In this document: positions 13,280-25,134 of the stretch, piece after piece
Numbering within the stretch: the stretch's first letter is position 1
Layout: each line of letters begins with the position of its first letter
Assembly (NCBI GenBank): GCA_003993805.1
Contig: RSEF01000001.1
Span: 75,817,265-75,881,264 of the forward strand
Source of the DNA: Himantopus leucocephalus
Lineage: Eukaryota > Chordata > Aves > Charadriiformes > Recurvirostridae
Length of the DNA: 64,000 nucleotides
Direction of reading: 5' to 3'
Program-made: the position numbers and the translations under genes
The notes under the pieces: model-generated
The model's database searches: none
Told to the model about the DNA's origin: nothing
What the model saw: only the letters and a program-made list of their open reading frames with translations

Positions 13280-14180
13280 TCTACTAAAGTAATTTACAAA
13301 TAAAATAAGTCAACACCTTCAAAATACTAACCGCTTACCAAGTGAATTCACTCAGTAATTGCTATTTATATAGCATGATTATTATTTATACAACAATAAT
13401 ATCACTCTCTCCAAGGGATGGGAAGCAGCAACTGCAGGTTTTGTATTAACTTGTCATTAAGCAGGGTAGTCATCTAGAAGCAAGAACAAAGATTCTTTGG
13501 ACTTTTCCTAGCTCTGCGGCAGGGACGCTAGGTCAGGATTTGGCTGGCCACCACCCTTTCCTTGCCTCGATTTTCCACATATAATAGATGCATTTAATAC
13601 ATTCTTCACAGGGCAGGTGTCAGGCTTCCGCTCGTGAAGCACTTTGGATGTTGCACAAGAGGTAAATAAGAGTGGAGTTGATAATGAAAATATGCCATTA
13701 ATATATTTCTAATAAAAAACTACAAGCGGCATTTAATCTGCAATCTGTTATCAATAATTTTATTACCGCAGTTACTGCGGTCTAATAAAAAAGCACTTTC
13801 TCTTCTTTATTGGGTGAGTGCCAAAACGTTTATCCTTTATTCTCTGGCCATTAACCTTTATTCTGTAGCCATTAGCTTAGCCATTTGTGTAACAGTCTGT
13901 TGAGTAACATTCAAGTAGGAGTTTGTATTCAATCCATTATTTACTCTGAAACCCAGAAAGAATGGCTTCTTATGCCTATGTTGTTTATCCATATTAAATC
14001 TTGTTAAGTGCTGTATACTACTGATGATAAGTCTTATAGCAAGTGGATTTTTCTTACTGCGAATTATTTTCTGGCATATATACAAAACTGTAGTCAACCT
14101 AGTCATATTTTGAAAACAAGGCTTGAAATTGCTAGCTGAAAGGCAGATATTTCTCACAACATGTGCGAAATGCGTAATAA
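13280..14180. other. AT-rich intronic stretch, candidate conserved non-coding element
   Basis: About 900 bases with a marked excess of A and T and many homeodomain-like cores (TAATTA-type, TTTATT, AATAATTTTATTA), just upstream of exon 2. It has no low-complexity tandem structure apart from short ATT runs, and part of it resembles a MIR relic. Stretches like this in introns of developmental regulators are often conserved enhancers, but nothing in a single sequence can prove conservation. Confidence 0.2.
13563..13673 (-). repeat. MIR-type SINE relic, antisense, more diverged
   Basis: A CTCGATTTTCCACATATAAT block is followed by ATTCTTCACAGGGCAGGTGT and GAAGCACTTTGGATGTTGCA. The order and spacing parallel the antisense MIR consensus (cagtttccccatctgtaaaat, cctcacagggttgt, aagcactttgagatgttg). 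It is more degraded than the copy near 7.8 kb and sits inside an AT-rich stretch that could be conserved for other reasons. Confidence 0.45.
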
Positions 14181-14930
14181 CTACATTTCAGAAGTTTATC
14201 CTTTTTGTGGATCAGTTCCCGCATCACACCTTTGCATGAAATCTGTCATGCTGAAATAAGCCATGATACCCTCCACCTCTCCATCAAGGGTTGAAATTAT
14301 GGGTCATGAGGTCTGACATCCCTCCATCCTTTCTTTCTCTCTTACTGGAGGGGAAAAAAAAAAACCAAAACCAAAGAGAAATAAGTTAAATAATCAAAAT
14401 GCCTGCTTCTCTGTGAGGCATTTGCTTGCTAGCTTTCAGCCATTTCTGGCTACCCATCTGAAACTGCTTCTTCTCTGTGTAAGTGGCTTTTAGGGCCACG
14501 CTTTCTGAGCACATCTTTTAAATGAACTTACCAGCCTTAGTGAGTGGAAAGCAAAGCAGGAGAATGAAACTGTTGATTCCTGCTCATCAGCTGAACATGG
14601 GAGAAATCATGGGTTTCTTATTAGGCTGTAGTATCTCAACCTCACTGAACCCTATTTTTCTGTTTCCAGACAAAAGCATTAGTCTTCTGGCTGGAGAGTG
14701 ACATTCGGTAAAAGCCTTTCAAGGTCTTCCCATAAACTCTTGCAACAAAGTGGTAGTAGTAGCAGTATTTTTAATGAAGGGGACAGTCGGCTTACCCAGT
14801 GTATGCTCTGCTGCTGTGCACATACTTGAGGCTGCTTGGGTCTTTTTGGTCCTGATCAGCCAGCAGTAAATTTTAAGGAATTAGTTTGATGACTGGATAT
14901 TTTTTTTTCTCTCTCCTTTCTGCTCATTAG

Positions 14931-15025
14931 GAACTGGAAGCTGCTCTTCACAGGGATGATGTGGAGTTTATCAGCGACCTGATCGCCTGCCTTCTTCAAG
15001 GTTGCTATCAGCGCAGAGACATCAC
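14931..15025 (+). CDS. CECR2: CECR2 exon 2 (start of DDT-like region)
   Basis: The acceptor TGCTCATTAG precedes the exon and the donor GTGAGT follows. It encodes 31 codons plus two bases, beginning ELEAALHRDDVEFISDLI and ending CYQRRDIT. The peptide is nearly identical to the second exon of mammalian CECR2, directly after the residues contributed by exon 1. It is part of the N-terminal DDT-like helical region, which in this family contacts ISWI ATPases. The exon opens at a codon boundary and splits the codon for Thr32. Confidence 0.97.
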
Positions 15026-18000
15026 GTGAGTAACCTCGCTGTACAGCTTAAGCACTTTGCAAGGGGAGCTAATTAACACGGTCGCGGGGACGTTTCACGG
15101 CTTTAGAGTGATGACATGGCAGTGATCGGCAGCCACCAGCAATCAGGTCAGATGCTTCACTGAGTGGAAGGGAATTCCAGCTCTTCTTGGGTTGAGTTGC
15201 AGGTTTTTAATTTTACAGACCCATTGTTAAGCAAACTTGTTTGTTTAGATCCCGTGCAAATCTGTTTGATGCTCTGCTGTAACTCTGGAGTGTACAGTGA
15301 TCATTCACATCTGCTGTTACGCTCTGTACTCTATTTGCTCAAATTAGTGATGTCACAGCAAGTCTTTAAATCATCACATATGTTTTTAACATTTTATATG
15401 TGTTGTATGGAATAAAACTTGCTGCTCTGCAGCCACCTCACTTACATGGAAGATCCCATTGCTTTACAGAGGGAGAATTGTAATTATTTTCTTGGAAATA
15501 AGAGGAGCATTGGAATCAGTTCAGTTGCAGGATATTGAAAGTGATTTGACATGTTCCTCCTGACGTTTTAGCATCCAGAGGCGCTTTGCTAGTGTCCCCC
15601 AAAGTAGCCTCCCAAACTGAGACAAGTGTAGAACATCATTCTTTGGAGGATCACCACTCATGCAGTGAAATGTGCTCCCAGTGATAACGAAGGCTTGTTG
15701 TGGGTGTGTTTTATTTGTTCTTCTGTGAATCACGTTAATAACAAAGCATAACTGTGGAGACGAAGACAGCTTGGCAACTTTTGCAGCTGCTGAGAAGAGG
15801 TGTTAAGCAATCCTGCTCCCTAAGATTCCCCTCTTGTGCAGAGGCTTAGACTGGTGCATTGTCATAACCATAGGTGTTTGCATTGAAAGCTCTATTTCTA
15901 ATTAACTGATTATGTTCAACAAAATTATGTAGTGCATTTTTATATTTATATCTGCCACTCAAGTAGGTTCTCTTGCACTGTTGGGTTGACATTCAGCATA
16001 AGTGGGTATCAGGACCCGAACCAGGCAGCTGCACTGTATTTACTGTCGCTGAATGAAACTGATGTGATGAGAAGCTTGATCGTAAAGCGACTGCAATCCT
16101 GTATACCTCCTTTATCAAAATAGCCACAGAGGAATATCATCTTGCTTATAAACATGCAGCAAGTTTATTTCTTCCTGCTAGAAGCACAAGAAAGGTAGTG
16201 GCTTAAGTGTTTTGCCCCACCTTAACCAGCTCGCCCTTGTAGAAGCAGTGAAAGATTTGTCTTTGATAAATTTCATAAATACAACATTGTGAGGTTCTCC
16301 TAAACTCTCCAGATCTGTGTTCACTTAGAAGTTGTGCTGTTTAATTGCCTCCCCTTTCTCAGCTGTTTTAACTAACAAAATTCAGGGATGAATCACGGGT
16401 GAGTTGTTGGGCATCGGCAAGTTGCCTGTCTGGGGAAGGTTACACATGTACGCATGCATATACGCTCATGCACAGTTACGTGACGCACCTGACAGCTCAA
16501 CAACGTGTAGTTATTCAGCATTGCATGTAGTTCCCACTTTGTGCCTGCGTAAATACAGCTTTGGTTAACTCCAAGATGCAAAAGCTGCAAGGAGGTAATG
16601 TCATCGCAGAAGGAAGAGCTGGTAACCCAACCGTGGCTTTGTGCAGCCTCGTCTGGGTGCATATGCAGCATAGGTAGGTACCTACATAGCTGTTGCTGTG
16701 TGTCTGTCCATGTACAAGAGGTGCCAGAGAAAACGGAGGAGTGTGAAGTCACGGAGTGAAGTTGTGAGAACTTACACCTCACCCGAACAGTTGTGCTAGG
16801 GAAAGCACGCGGTGCCTGAAGGAGAAACCAGCTGCGCCCTTTCTACAGCACCTCCTGGAGAAGGGGATGACCCCGTGGGCAGGGGAATAAGGAGAAAAAT
16901 CATTTCTGCAGAGGAGAGGGGAAAAGAGCACAGCAGGAGTGGCGCAGTGGAAATGGCTGAAGGAATATATCAGGAAAACTGCCTGGAGCCACTGGGATGT
17001 TAGGGAGGCGGGCTCTGAAGCACTGCAGAGGAAGCAATGATGGAAGCTAACTGGAAACAGGGAAAGGTGCTGTATGCAGAGGGATGTCATGAAGGAAGAA
17101 GCACTAAGGTGCAGTCTATATGTGGAAATCTGTAGATAAACGAGAATAAAAATGATGGCTTGGATACTCTTCTCAGAAACAAACTTGCCCCACTGTTTGT
17201 TTCACTCTTACAAACCAGCCATGGAATACTTATCCAAAATGAATGTGTGTTTTTAAAGCCTAAAATTCTCTTTTTTCTGTAAGGAACATTTATTTCCAAC
17301 ACCTTTTTCCCCTCTAACCCCAGTTCAAGAGGCATAGGCCTTGGCTGATGCACAGCTTCCCTACCGTACCTAGTTTGTGCCCAGTTAATGTTAAGGAGTT
17401 GAGCCACTAATTGATTTTTTGAGTGCTCAGCAGACAAAGACATGCAAATGTAAGAGGCAGAATTTGTGTGGCGTTTAGATTTGGCTTTTCACAAAGGGCC
17501 AGGACTCCATATTTTTCTGCTGCAGACAGATAGTAGGTATCTGTCTTGCGTGGGAAAAAGCAGCAGTTTCACAGACCATCACAGTGGTGTTACAGCAGCG
17601 ATTTCTCCAGTCATTTCTGCTCCGCGTCCTCGTGCCGAGGCTGTGAGCTGTTAATCTTTAGGCTATAAACTTTGCTGCCTGTTGCACCTCAGAGGGGAAG
17701 GTAGGAGCTTTTTCTCGTCCTTGTTCTTGGGCTGGAGCACCGTGGCTCCAGCACAAGATACTTCGTATAATCTCATATAAAACATAGTTTACCTACCTCT
17801 CCAAGGGGTTTTGAGGTTTAATTAGTTTTGTATTATGTCTTACCTCTTTGATGGCCAAACTGTTATCTGTGTATGCTTTCTCACAGTCTGTCTGGGAGCA
17901 GCTTGTAGTTCTTGTCACATCTGTTTTGACGGCGTGCAGAACTTGTGGCTGACCTGGGCTGCCTGGCTTTAATCACGCATCATAGAGGGGTATAAAACTG

Positions 18001-21000
18001 TCACATACCTTTGCTAATTATAATGTGCTCTCAAGTAATTTTGGAAGTGGAACCTAGCTGAGAGCCCTTCTAATGCACAATTTAACATACTCTAGTTTGA
18101 TTTGCTACCTTTTTTTTTTTTAAATGAGATTAATAGTTCTGTAGTGTTTTGTGATCCTCGGTTTTGAAGTAGAGCAACTTTGCCTTGGTTTTAATATTCT
18201 TTATGACAGACTTTTTTTAAAAAGAAGAACTACATATGAGAGAAACTGGGGTTTTTTACCCTGCTTGATGATTATGGAGTGTTAAATGTCTGGTAACTTA
18301 AGACTTTCTTTGAGTTATGGATATCTGTGTTTAACTACAGAGACTACTTAATGGGATGCCACCTGATCCTCTCCAAATTCTTATTTATCATAACCTATCA
18401 TAGCTGTTAGGAGCATTCTTCATCGACCTGGTTCTTGCTGTGTTAAGCACTGTAGAAGTACAGAACAAAAAAGATGGGAGTCTGCGTTTCTGTCTTCTAG
18501 CATCTTTAGCAATGACCCCGTAGCTGTCCTTGCCTGTCACTGGGTGGTTTGAGCACTTGGCCAGGACAGTTTCCCTGTTGCTCTCCTCTTTTTGCTCTGA
18601 CCCAAAATACTTTCGTTCCATGATCTACAGCTTTTGTTGCTTTATGAGCAGCCTTCATAGTATTCATATACCATCCGTGCCGTCTAACTACTAACCACAT
18701 AATAACTAATATCCTTGAAGCTCTTTGTACGATCTCTCTGCTCAGTTTAATGCTATCGGCACCGTTTGGTTTGATGCCAGTGAGTTTACCCACATGGTTT
18801 TCCTGCCTCTAGCTTTTGTGCACAGGCCTTGAAATGTCTATGTTTTCTTTTAATTGTTTCAAAATGCAACTGCCTGGACAGCGGGGAGTGAGGAGGGAGA
18901 AAACTCTTAATAGAATTTAGGGTTTATAAAGAATAAATAAAAATTAAGCAGTTTGATTAAAAAAAATACTGGTGCTTGCTTCAGATTCTCTCTGATATAA
19001 ATTGGGCAGCTGCGTAGTCCCTAGGGGCTGCCACTCTAATTCCAGCAGGAAATGCGACTTGATGACTTGTATCAAGACAGGAAGATCAGAGCTTCAGCTA
19101 ACGGCAACAGCCACAGCAGGAGCCTTCTGCAGCTGTTTTTAAGTAAGAAGTGATGGTGTGACATGGATGTGTACACTCAACTAAAATAATCCAGAAAAGC
19201 TCCTGCTGTTCAGCATTTCTTTGGGTGAAACTCATTCTTCACTGCTCTGTTATTGCATTTTTGCTATTTTTCTAATGTGATGGCATAAGAAGTTTCAATG
19301 ACTTTATCATATTTCTCATTGGGAGATGTTTTGTGTGCTGCTATTGTCTCTTAAAAAATATTTTAATTGCTTTTTCTTATAACATACTTTATTTTTTATT
19401 TTTTCAACATAGATAAAGGTGCCAGAAAGTGAGGAGGAAAAAAAACAATATCTCTGCTCTTGCCTATGCCTCATGAGATTATTTATTTTTTTTCTTATAC
19501 CCCAGGGAGATTGGTCCATCACTGTGGCTGAAAACTATCTAATTGACTTCTGTGGCACCACAGACAACATTTGCTTCCTTAGGAACCTCAATTATTCTTT
19601 TCTTGTTATTTCTTCCCTTAATGCATTGGAATTTTTTTTCCCAAGTGGTTCATCTGTTTTGTGCCCACCTTAAGTTCTTTCTGGATCTGTAAACTAACCT
19701 TGGAGTCTTTGGCTTGTAGTTTGCGTGTGGTTTGTTCTAATATGGATAATAAGAGGATATTCCTTAACTCCTCTTCCCTCCCCCGCAATTGTCTTAATTA
19801 TTTCTTTCATATCCTTAGTGGTGGCATTGAGAAATACTCCCAGTATGGCATCTGAAGAGCTACATTCCCTACTTGTTGAATTGCCAATCAAGAATACTGC
19901 TTCTATTCTGCTTGTTTTCTAATGCTTGTTCTGTAATCACTTATTTGAGCCTTAATCAGAAAGAGATAAGGGATAATCTGAAATCTTCTAACGCATTGGG
20001 AAAGAATGCCCGTTTCTGAGGACTGTGTGTAATAGCTCTGAGTATTCCAGTTCTTCCTTCTGCTTTTTCACTTTTGTCCATCCTTGTCCTTTATTCTGTG
20101 TGGACTGTGCCTTTACACCCTATTTTTAGGGGTTACCCCAGGTCTCATGTTTTGGTAGAAGTGCCCTCAATAAAACACTTAACATCTTGAAACTGCCCTT
20201 CTGCACGTGACTACGTGAGCTGTGTCCTTTAAGAACCGCTGTATGCTGGTCTGGTCTCGGGCATAAAGTGGCAGGTCAGCTGGGATAGCTGACAAACCAA
20301 TGCCAAGTTTTCGGTCTCATGGATACTGCAGTGAACCGGGCTGCAGGAATAGCTAAGCCAAGGTACTAAGACAATCTGAATGAATTCAACACTTCAGTCC
20401 ACGCCATAACATCTGGGGCTGCCAACCCACACCCAGTCACAGCAGACCTGGGGGCCAAGACCTTTCGGAAAAAGTTTTAACAAACAGCTCTTGCAGTTGT
20501 GCCAGTGACCTTGATTAAAACAACAGTTTCAACGGCCCAGCCACAAGGCACCTCACAAACTCAGAATCATATTCATGAATGCCAAGTGAATATCAACAAG
20601 ATCAGCATTATTTACAGTCTGACTTTTAACAAGTGCTGCCTTGCATACATCATGGAGATTGGTGGATGGCCTCTGGAATCGACCCAGTATCATCGGCACA
20701 GGAGATACCATGAGGGGGCAAGGGAGATGAAGTGGCTACGTTGCTCATCTTGAATCTAATATTAATATTTATTATAATAATAGCCAAGCCATGCAAGGTG
20801 AGCCTTTTAAAGGGTAAAAAGTGAAAATGAGGCAGCTGGCAGATGTTGGGAAAGGAAGGATGAGATTACGGCAGTAAAATAACACGGTCATTCAGAGATT
20901 AATGAGAAGCACAGTGGAATAAAATTATAGAGTTCAAGTATAAATAAAGCTAAGTAAATGTCTTTGATTCTCAGATGGATAAAATGAATCTTTAAAGAAT

Positions 21001-23282
21001 TATTTGAAGAAAAGTTGGTAGCATGTTCTGGAAGTGCTATTCCATAGACATGGTGGAGAATAAGGAATAAAAATGGTGGAACAAAAAGAGAGCGTGAAAG
21101 CTGTGCTGTTACTGTCAGGGCAGATGGATGAGAGACAAATCGATTGGATAGCTGGGGAGAGGGAGTTATGTGAAACATTGACAGGGAGGAATAGGTGGCT
21201 AAACTTAAAAGGATGAATAGAGAACAGTCAGTGAAAGGTCTTGGAGACTGCAGTGATGTCATCATGCCAATGTCAGAGTTTGAAATATGAAATGGACAGC
21301 TGTATTTTTAAGTTATTGATGTTGCAAACCAAGTACTCCAGAGAGGAGGAAGAAAGCAACAATGAAGAAAGAAACAGAGAAGGCAAGTGAAAACATCTTC
21401 TCCTTTGAAGGAAGAAGACAAAGAGTGATGGAGAGAGGGACAGGGTGTGGAAGTTCTCTCTACATGAAACCTTTGCCCTCACTTTTGAGGTTGTATTTCA
21501 AGATAGTGATGCTCCAAACTACCTGTGCAGGATTTTTGCTCCAGCAGGGTTGCAGACCACCTCCCAGCACCTCAGCCAGGTTTAGAAACCAATTTTTAGC
21601 CCAAAGGTGAATATCGCAGAAGTTCTGAAATTGTTTTCTTGGAGCTTTTTAGCCCCAGCAAGCTTGATGAACAGCTGGAGCGGCTGCTAGGCCACTATGA
21701 TGATTTGGAGTTGTCACATCAGTCTCTGTTCTAATTCACTTATACTTTTAGGTTATATCTCATCTTACATTCCATCCTTCCTCAGTTCCCTTCTGGTTCA
21801 ACCAGTGTAGTTGTTTAAACTTTAGAGAACAGAAGAGAAAAAACCTGTTCTGAAATGAATCCCAAAAGGAACTTCTTTAGGAACAATTTATTTATCTGTA
21901 AAAACTTGGTTTCATCCATTGTCCCCAGAATCTTGTAATCTGTGGGGCTGATTCTAAGTAATGAATTTGACAAGCTTGTTTGCTTCAAGGCAACCCCATG
22001 CTAGGTATTTTTTCCTTAGAAGAGACTCTCTTCTCCCACATAAAGAATATTTTTCTGTGAGCTGCAAGACACATAATGGCTTGTTTCATATGGATTTGTG
22101 CCATAATACACGCATGTGTCCTATTTCCCCATCATCATCAAGACAATAACTCTAGCTTCTTCCCCACAGTGCTCGTCATCACTGTTATACCCTAAGGTCC
22201 TCTCTACAGCCCCTAAACAATCGGAAGAGCTTATGGGCAGCAATACTGTTGTGTTTCCTTATGGCTATGAATTGGGAGCATGCTTTCTGTTGATGGGCAC
22301 TAGGAATGAACAATGCAGCATTAAGCTGGCTTCACTTGTTCTTCAAGGATCCAGGAATGAATAGTAAGTAATGATCCTCTTCCAGTCTGAATGTGGGGCA
22401 CCGTGAGCCTTGTTCCTATTTGCTCTTTCAGAATATAGGAGATGTATTTGGGTTTTTCGTAACTTAATCAGCTCCAATTCCCAAGGGTTGATCTGTGTCT
22501 CTTCAGAAAAAGTGTCACTGTCAAATAACAGTAGTAGAAAGAAGCATGTGGGTGAAAATTGGCAAGCATGGATTGAAGCCTGGTTAGATGCAGGAGAAGG
22601 TAGTTAATGGGAGAAATGAAATGCCATCACAGACCAACCAAAGCCCTTGCTGTCTTACCAGGTCTGTTCATATGGTGAAAGTTGGGCTCTAGTTACGTTC
22701 CTTTATTCTGGACCATCCAGAGGGTTGTGCTCATCCCTCCTGAGATAGAGACTACTATGGCATGATCTTCATTTCGTCACATCCAGAGTGAATTGTTGGG
22801 CATACGCTGTGTGGTTGGTTGTCAAGGTCATACAGAATAAGACACAAAACAAGGGGAAAAAAACTCCATGCCTTAAGAGACAGTGTGCACATGGAGGCAG
22901 CGTGTGGCAAAAGCAGAGCGCACAGCAGCGATTCTCACACTTCATTGTGTCTGTGTGGCAGTCGAGATCCCTCCCTTAAGGACTGCATGTCTTTTCCAGG
23001 TCAGATCAGTATGTGCTGGCTATACATCCAGCGTGCAGGAACCAGTCTCCCTTAGCAGAACCCTTCAAAGCAGTAGCTGGGAGCCTGCGTCTTACCAGGC
23101 CTCTCATCCCACACCAGCGTTACCCAAATTCCCCTGCACTGATTGACAGAGTTGGCTTCTCCCAAGGTTTCCTTCTTGAGCACCCAGATCCTTCTCTCTC
23201 CCTTTTTATTGTATCTAACAACCTGTAACTAGTTCTGAGTTAGTTAATAAATAGTTTAACACTGGTTCTTTTTGTTTTCCTT

Positions 23283-25134
23283 TTGATCCTTCAAGAGATT
23301 GCCTTTTGTTATTCAAAGCCGAAGGTGCTTGACACAGAAGCAATGCAGAAGCCCCCAGGCTTCAGACGCTGTCTTGGCTGTGGGATCGTTATGCCTATAA
23401 GTGATTCCCATTCTCCCTGTCTGGTAAGCCTTGGGGAAGAACTGGGCAGAGAAGAATGCAGCACTCTGAATTCCTGAGGGGTGCTGGGAGGCATCCATCC
23501 ATGCGGGGACTGGAGGAGTTTCACCTGCTGATCAGGGCCTTTCAGGATCAGCATTTCACCCCGCCTAGGGACCCTCCCACCTTTGTCTGACTTCTTTTGC
23601 AAGGCTGACAAAAAATCTGGCCTCCTATCTGAGGAGCGGGAGATACCTCCCTTAGTTGAGCTCAGAAACATCCAGGTCAGACAGTTTTGGTTTTGAGGCC
23701 CAGGAATTGCTCCTTGAGCCCAAAAACTGACCCTGGGAACTGCTGTCTCTCAGATTTATTACCTTGTGAGCATGTGCTCTGAGGAGAACCTAGGTTCTTT
23801 GCTTTTCCGTTGCATCCAAAAAGTGATGTAATTTACTGATACCATTAAGTCTGTCAGTGTCATCAAGCCTGCTGATGTGCCTGTAAAGTCTCCACTTTGG
23901 CATCAGTATTGCTTAATCTTCTCTCGGTGATCTTAACGCTTTACCAGGAGACCAGCTGTGCCCTGCAGATCAGTGCGTTCTTCCATCAGCTGGCTCTTCT
24001 GCTCTGCACCTCTGTCTCGTGCACCAGTACCACCAACTTCAGTGCTGATCGTCATGACATCTCATCACCATTATCTTCCTGTCCTGTGGTACCAGCATAC
24101 GCTCCAGTGCTTTCAGTACACACCCCGCTGTTGGCTTTGAGACTCAGGACCTTTCTTCTGCCTCCTGCCATTCTGCCTTTGCCAGTGGCATCTGTTACTC
24201 ATTTTCTGATTTTGAGCCTGTCGGAAAACTGCACTTCAGGATCTCAGGAGATTCTTACCACTTTATCTGAGCATACTGTCAGGGAAAAATTCGCATTCCC
24301 AGTCTAACTGCCGTGATAGATTGCATTGGATAGGGAATTGTATGGCTTCAGCTCTCCTCAGCTCCCCAACCCTATTCACTAGCGTGCCAGGGAATTCATT
24401 ATTTAATAAAAGCCATTTTCCTTGGCCCCTCCCCAGCCAAGATCAATGTCATCACATGGTAAAAGGTGACATACACTTAGACATCTCCCTTGTACCCTCC
24501 TGCAGTATCACACGCCAGCTTGACACCAAACTTTCTCCAGGCATGATACAGAGACATTTTCAGTTCCATCATTAATTTATCTTTGGTGCTTGGGGTGAGA
24601 TAACGTCTTTTCTTGGTCCTTTCCACCTCGGACATAATGTGCGATAGCATCGGCACTGGTACCACCATGTTCTTGTACCAGCTTTGCCTCCCTTTCTGAG
24701 TAAGCTTCCGTAACTGATATTGCCTCTTTTTGGGGCTCCCTTGGCTCGATAGATTGATTCCTCAAGGCAGGAAAAGAGCGGCTGACACTGCTGAGGATGT
24801 GCATCGTGTCTCCTCTATGATTGATGGACTGTCCAGTGCAACCCCTGATAAAGAAACAGAAGCCACTTACTGTTTTATCGACACTCAAGTCTTCTTCCCA
24901 TTCAGACAGGCAGGATACCTGACGGACCGTCTTACCAGGAGTTTTCTGGAGGTTCCTGTGTATTTCCAGATGCACAGTATTTTACAATTTGAGCCATATC
25001 TCAAAGAACTGAGGTGTCTATTTTTAGGCAAGAAGAGAAAAAGTAGCTGCAGTATCATCTGCTTTCTTCCATTCTGGAGCTGTCATGCACGTTTCAACAC
25101 AATGGTAGGTAGGAAAATGCATGTTAGTGGCTGA
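23283..25134 (+). pseudogene. decayed retroelement gag-like ORF (probable)
   Basis: At 23.34-23.47 kb the plus strand encodes FRRCLGCGIVMPISDSHSPC followed by L-x-SLGEE. This resembles the N-terminal Cys/His motif (C-x2-C, D-x-H-x2-C, L-x-x-LGE) of gag-like proteins of DIRS/LAP2-alpha-related retroelements in reptiles and birds. After several frame changes and stops, the plus strand still shows weak coding character: Ser/Pro/Val-rich peptides at 23.9-24.3 kb, and an acidic stretch with RAADTAEDVHRVSSMIDGLS at 24.77-24.83 kb followed by DTQVFFPFRQAGYL. The frame is broken repeatedly, so no product is expected. Boundaries are approximate, and LTRs or split repeats were not identified. The family call is from memory and could be wrong. 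Confidence 0.45.

Larger units (their letters stand above)
1..14930. other. intron 1 of CECR2, 3' part; no coding exon seen
   Basis: No exon of a known gene was recognised on either strand in these 14.9 kb. CECR2 exon 1, expected to be very GC-rich and to end with codons for a PDFEIE-like peptide followed by a donor site, was looked for and not found, so this stretch is read as the 3' part of intron 1. It holds a CR1 LINE tail, three MIR-like relics, a second CR1 fragment, a CpG cluster near 11 kb, a (GAG)n run near 11.19-11.21 kb, a run of about 17 T near 5.8 kb and an AT-rich stretch at 13.3-14.2 kb, mostly listed separately. The many short reading frames here lack domain resemblance and splice context. 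Confidence 0.8.

Noticed and set aside
1..14930. Search for CECR2 exon 1 and promoter
   Set aside because: No segment encoding a HFCSLFRTAFRLPDFEIE-like peptide with a following donor was seen, so the exon is placed upstream of the window.
20168..20173. AATAAA hexamer in intron 2
   Set aside because: An isolated hexamer with no upstream terminal exon or GT-rich element. Such motifs are frequent by chance.
20888..21265. 125-codon minus-strand frame in intron 2
   Set aside because: It is hydrophobic, Ser/Leu/Phe-rich and derived from purine-rich plus-strand DNA, with no family resemblance or splice context.
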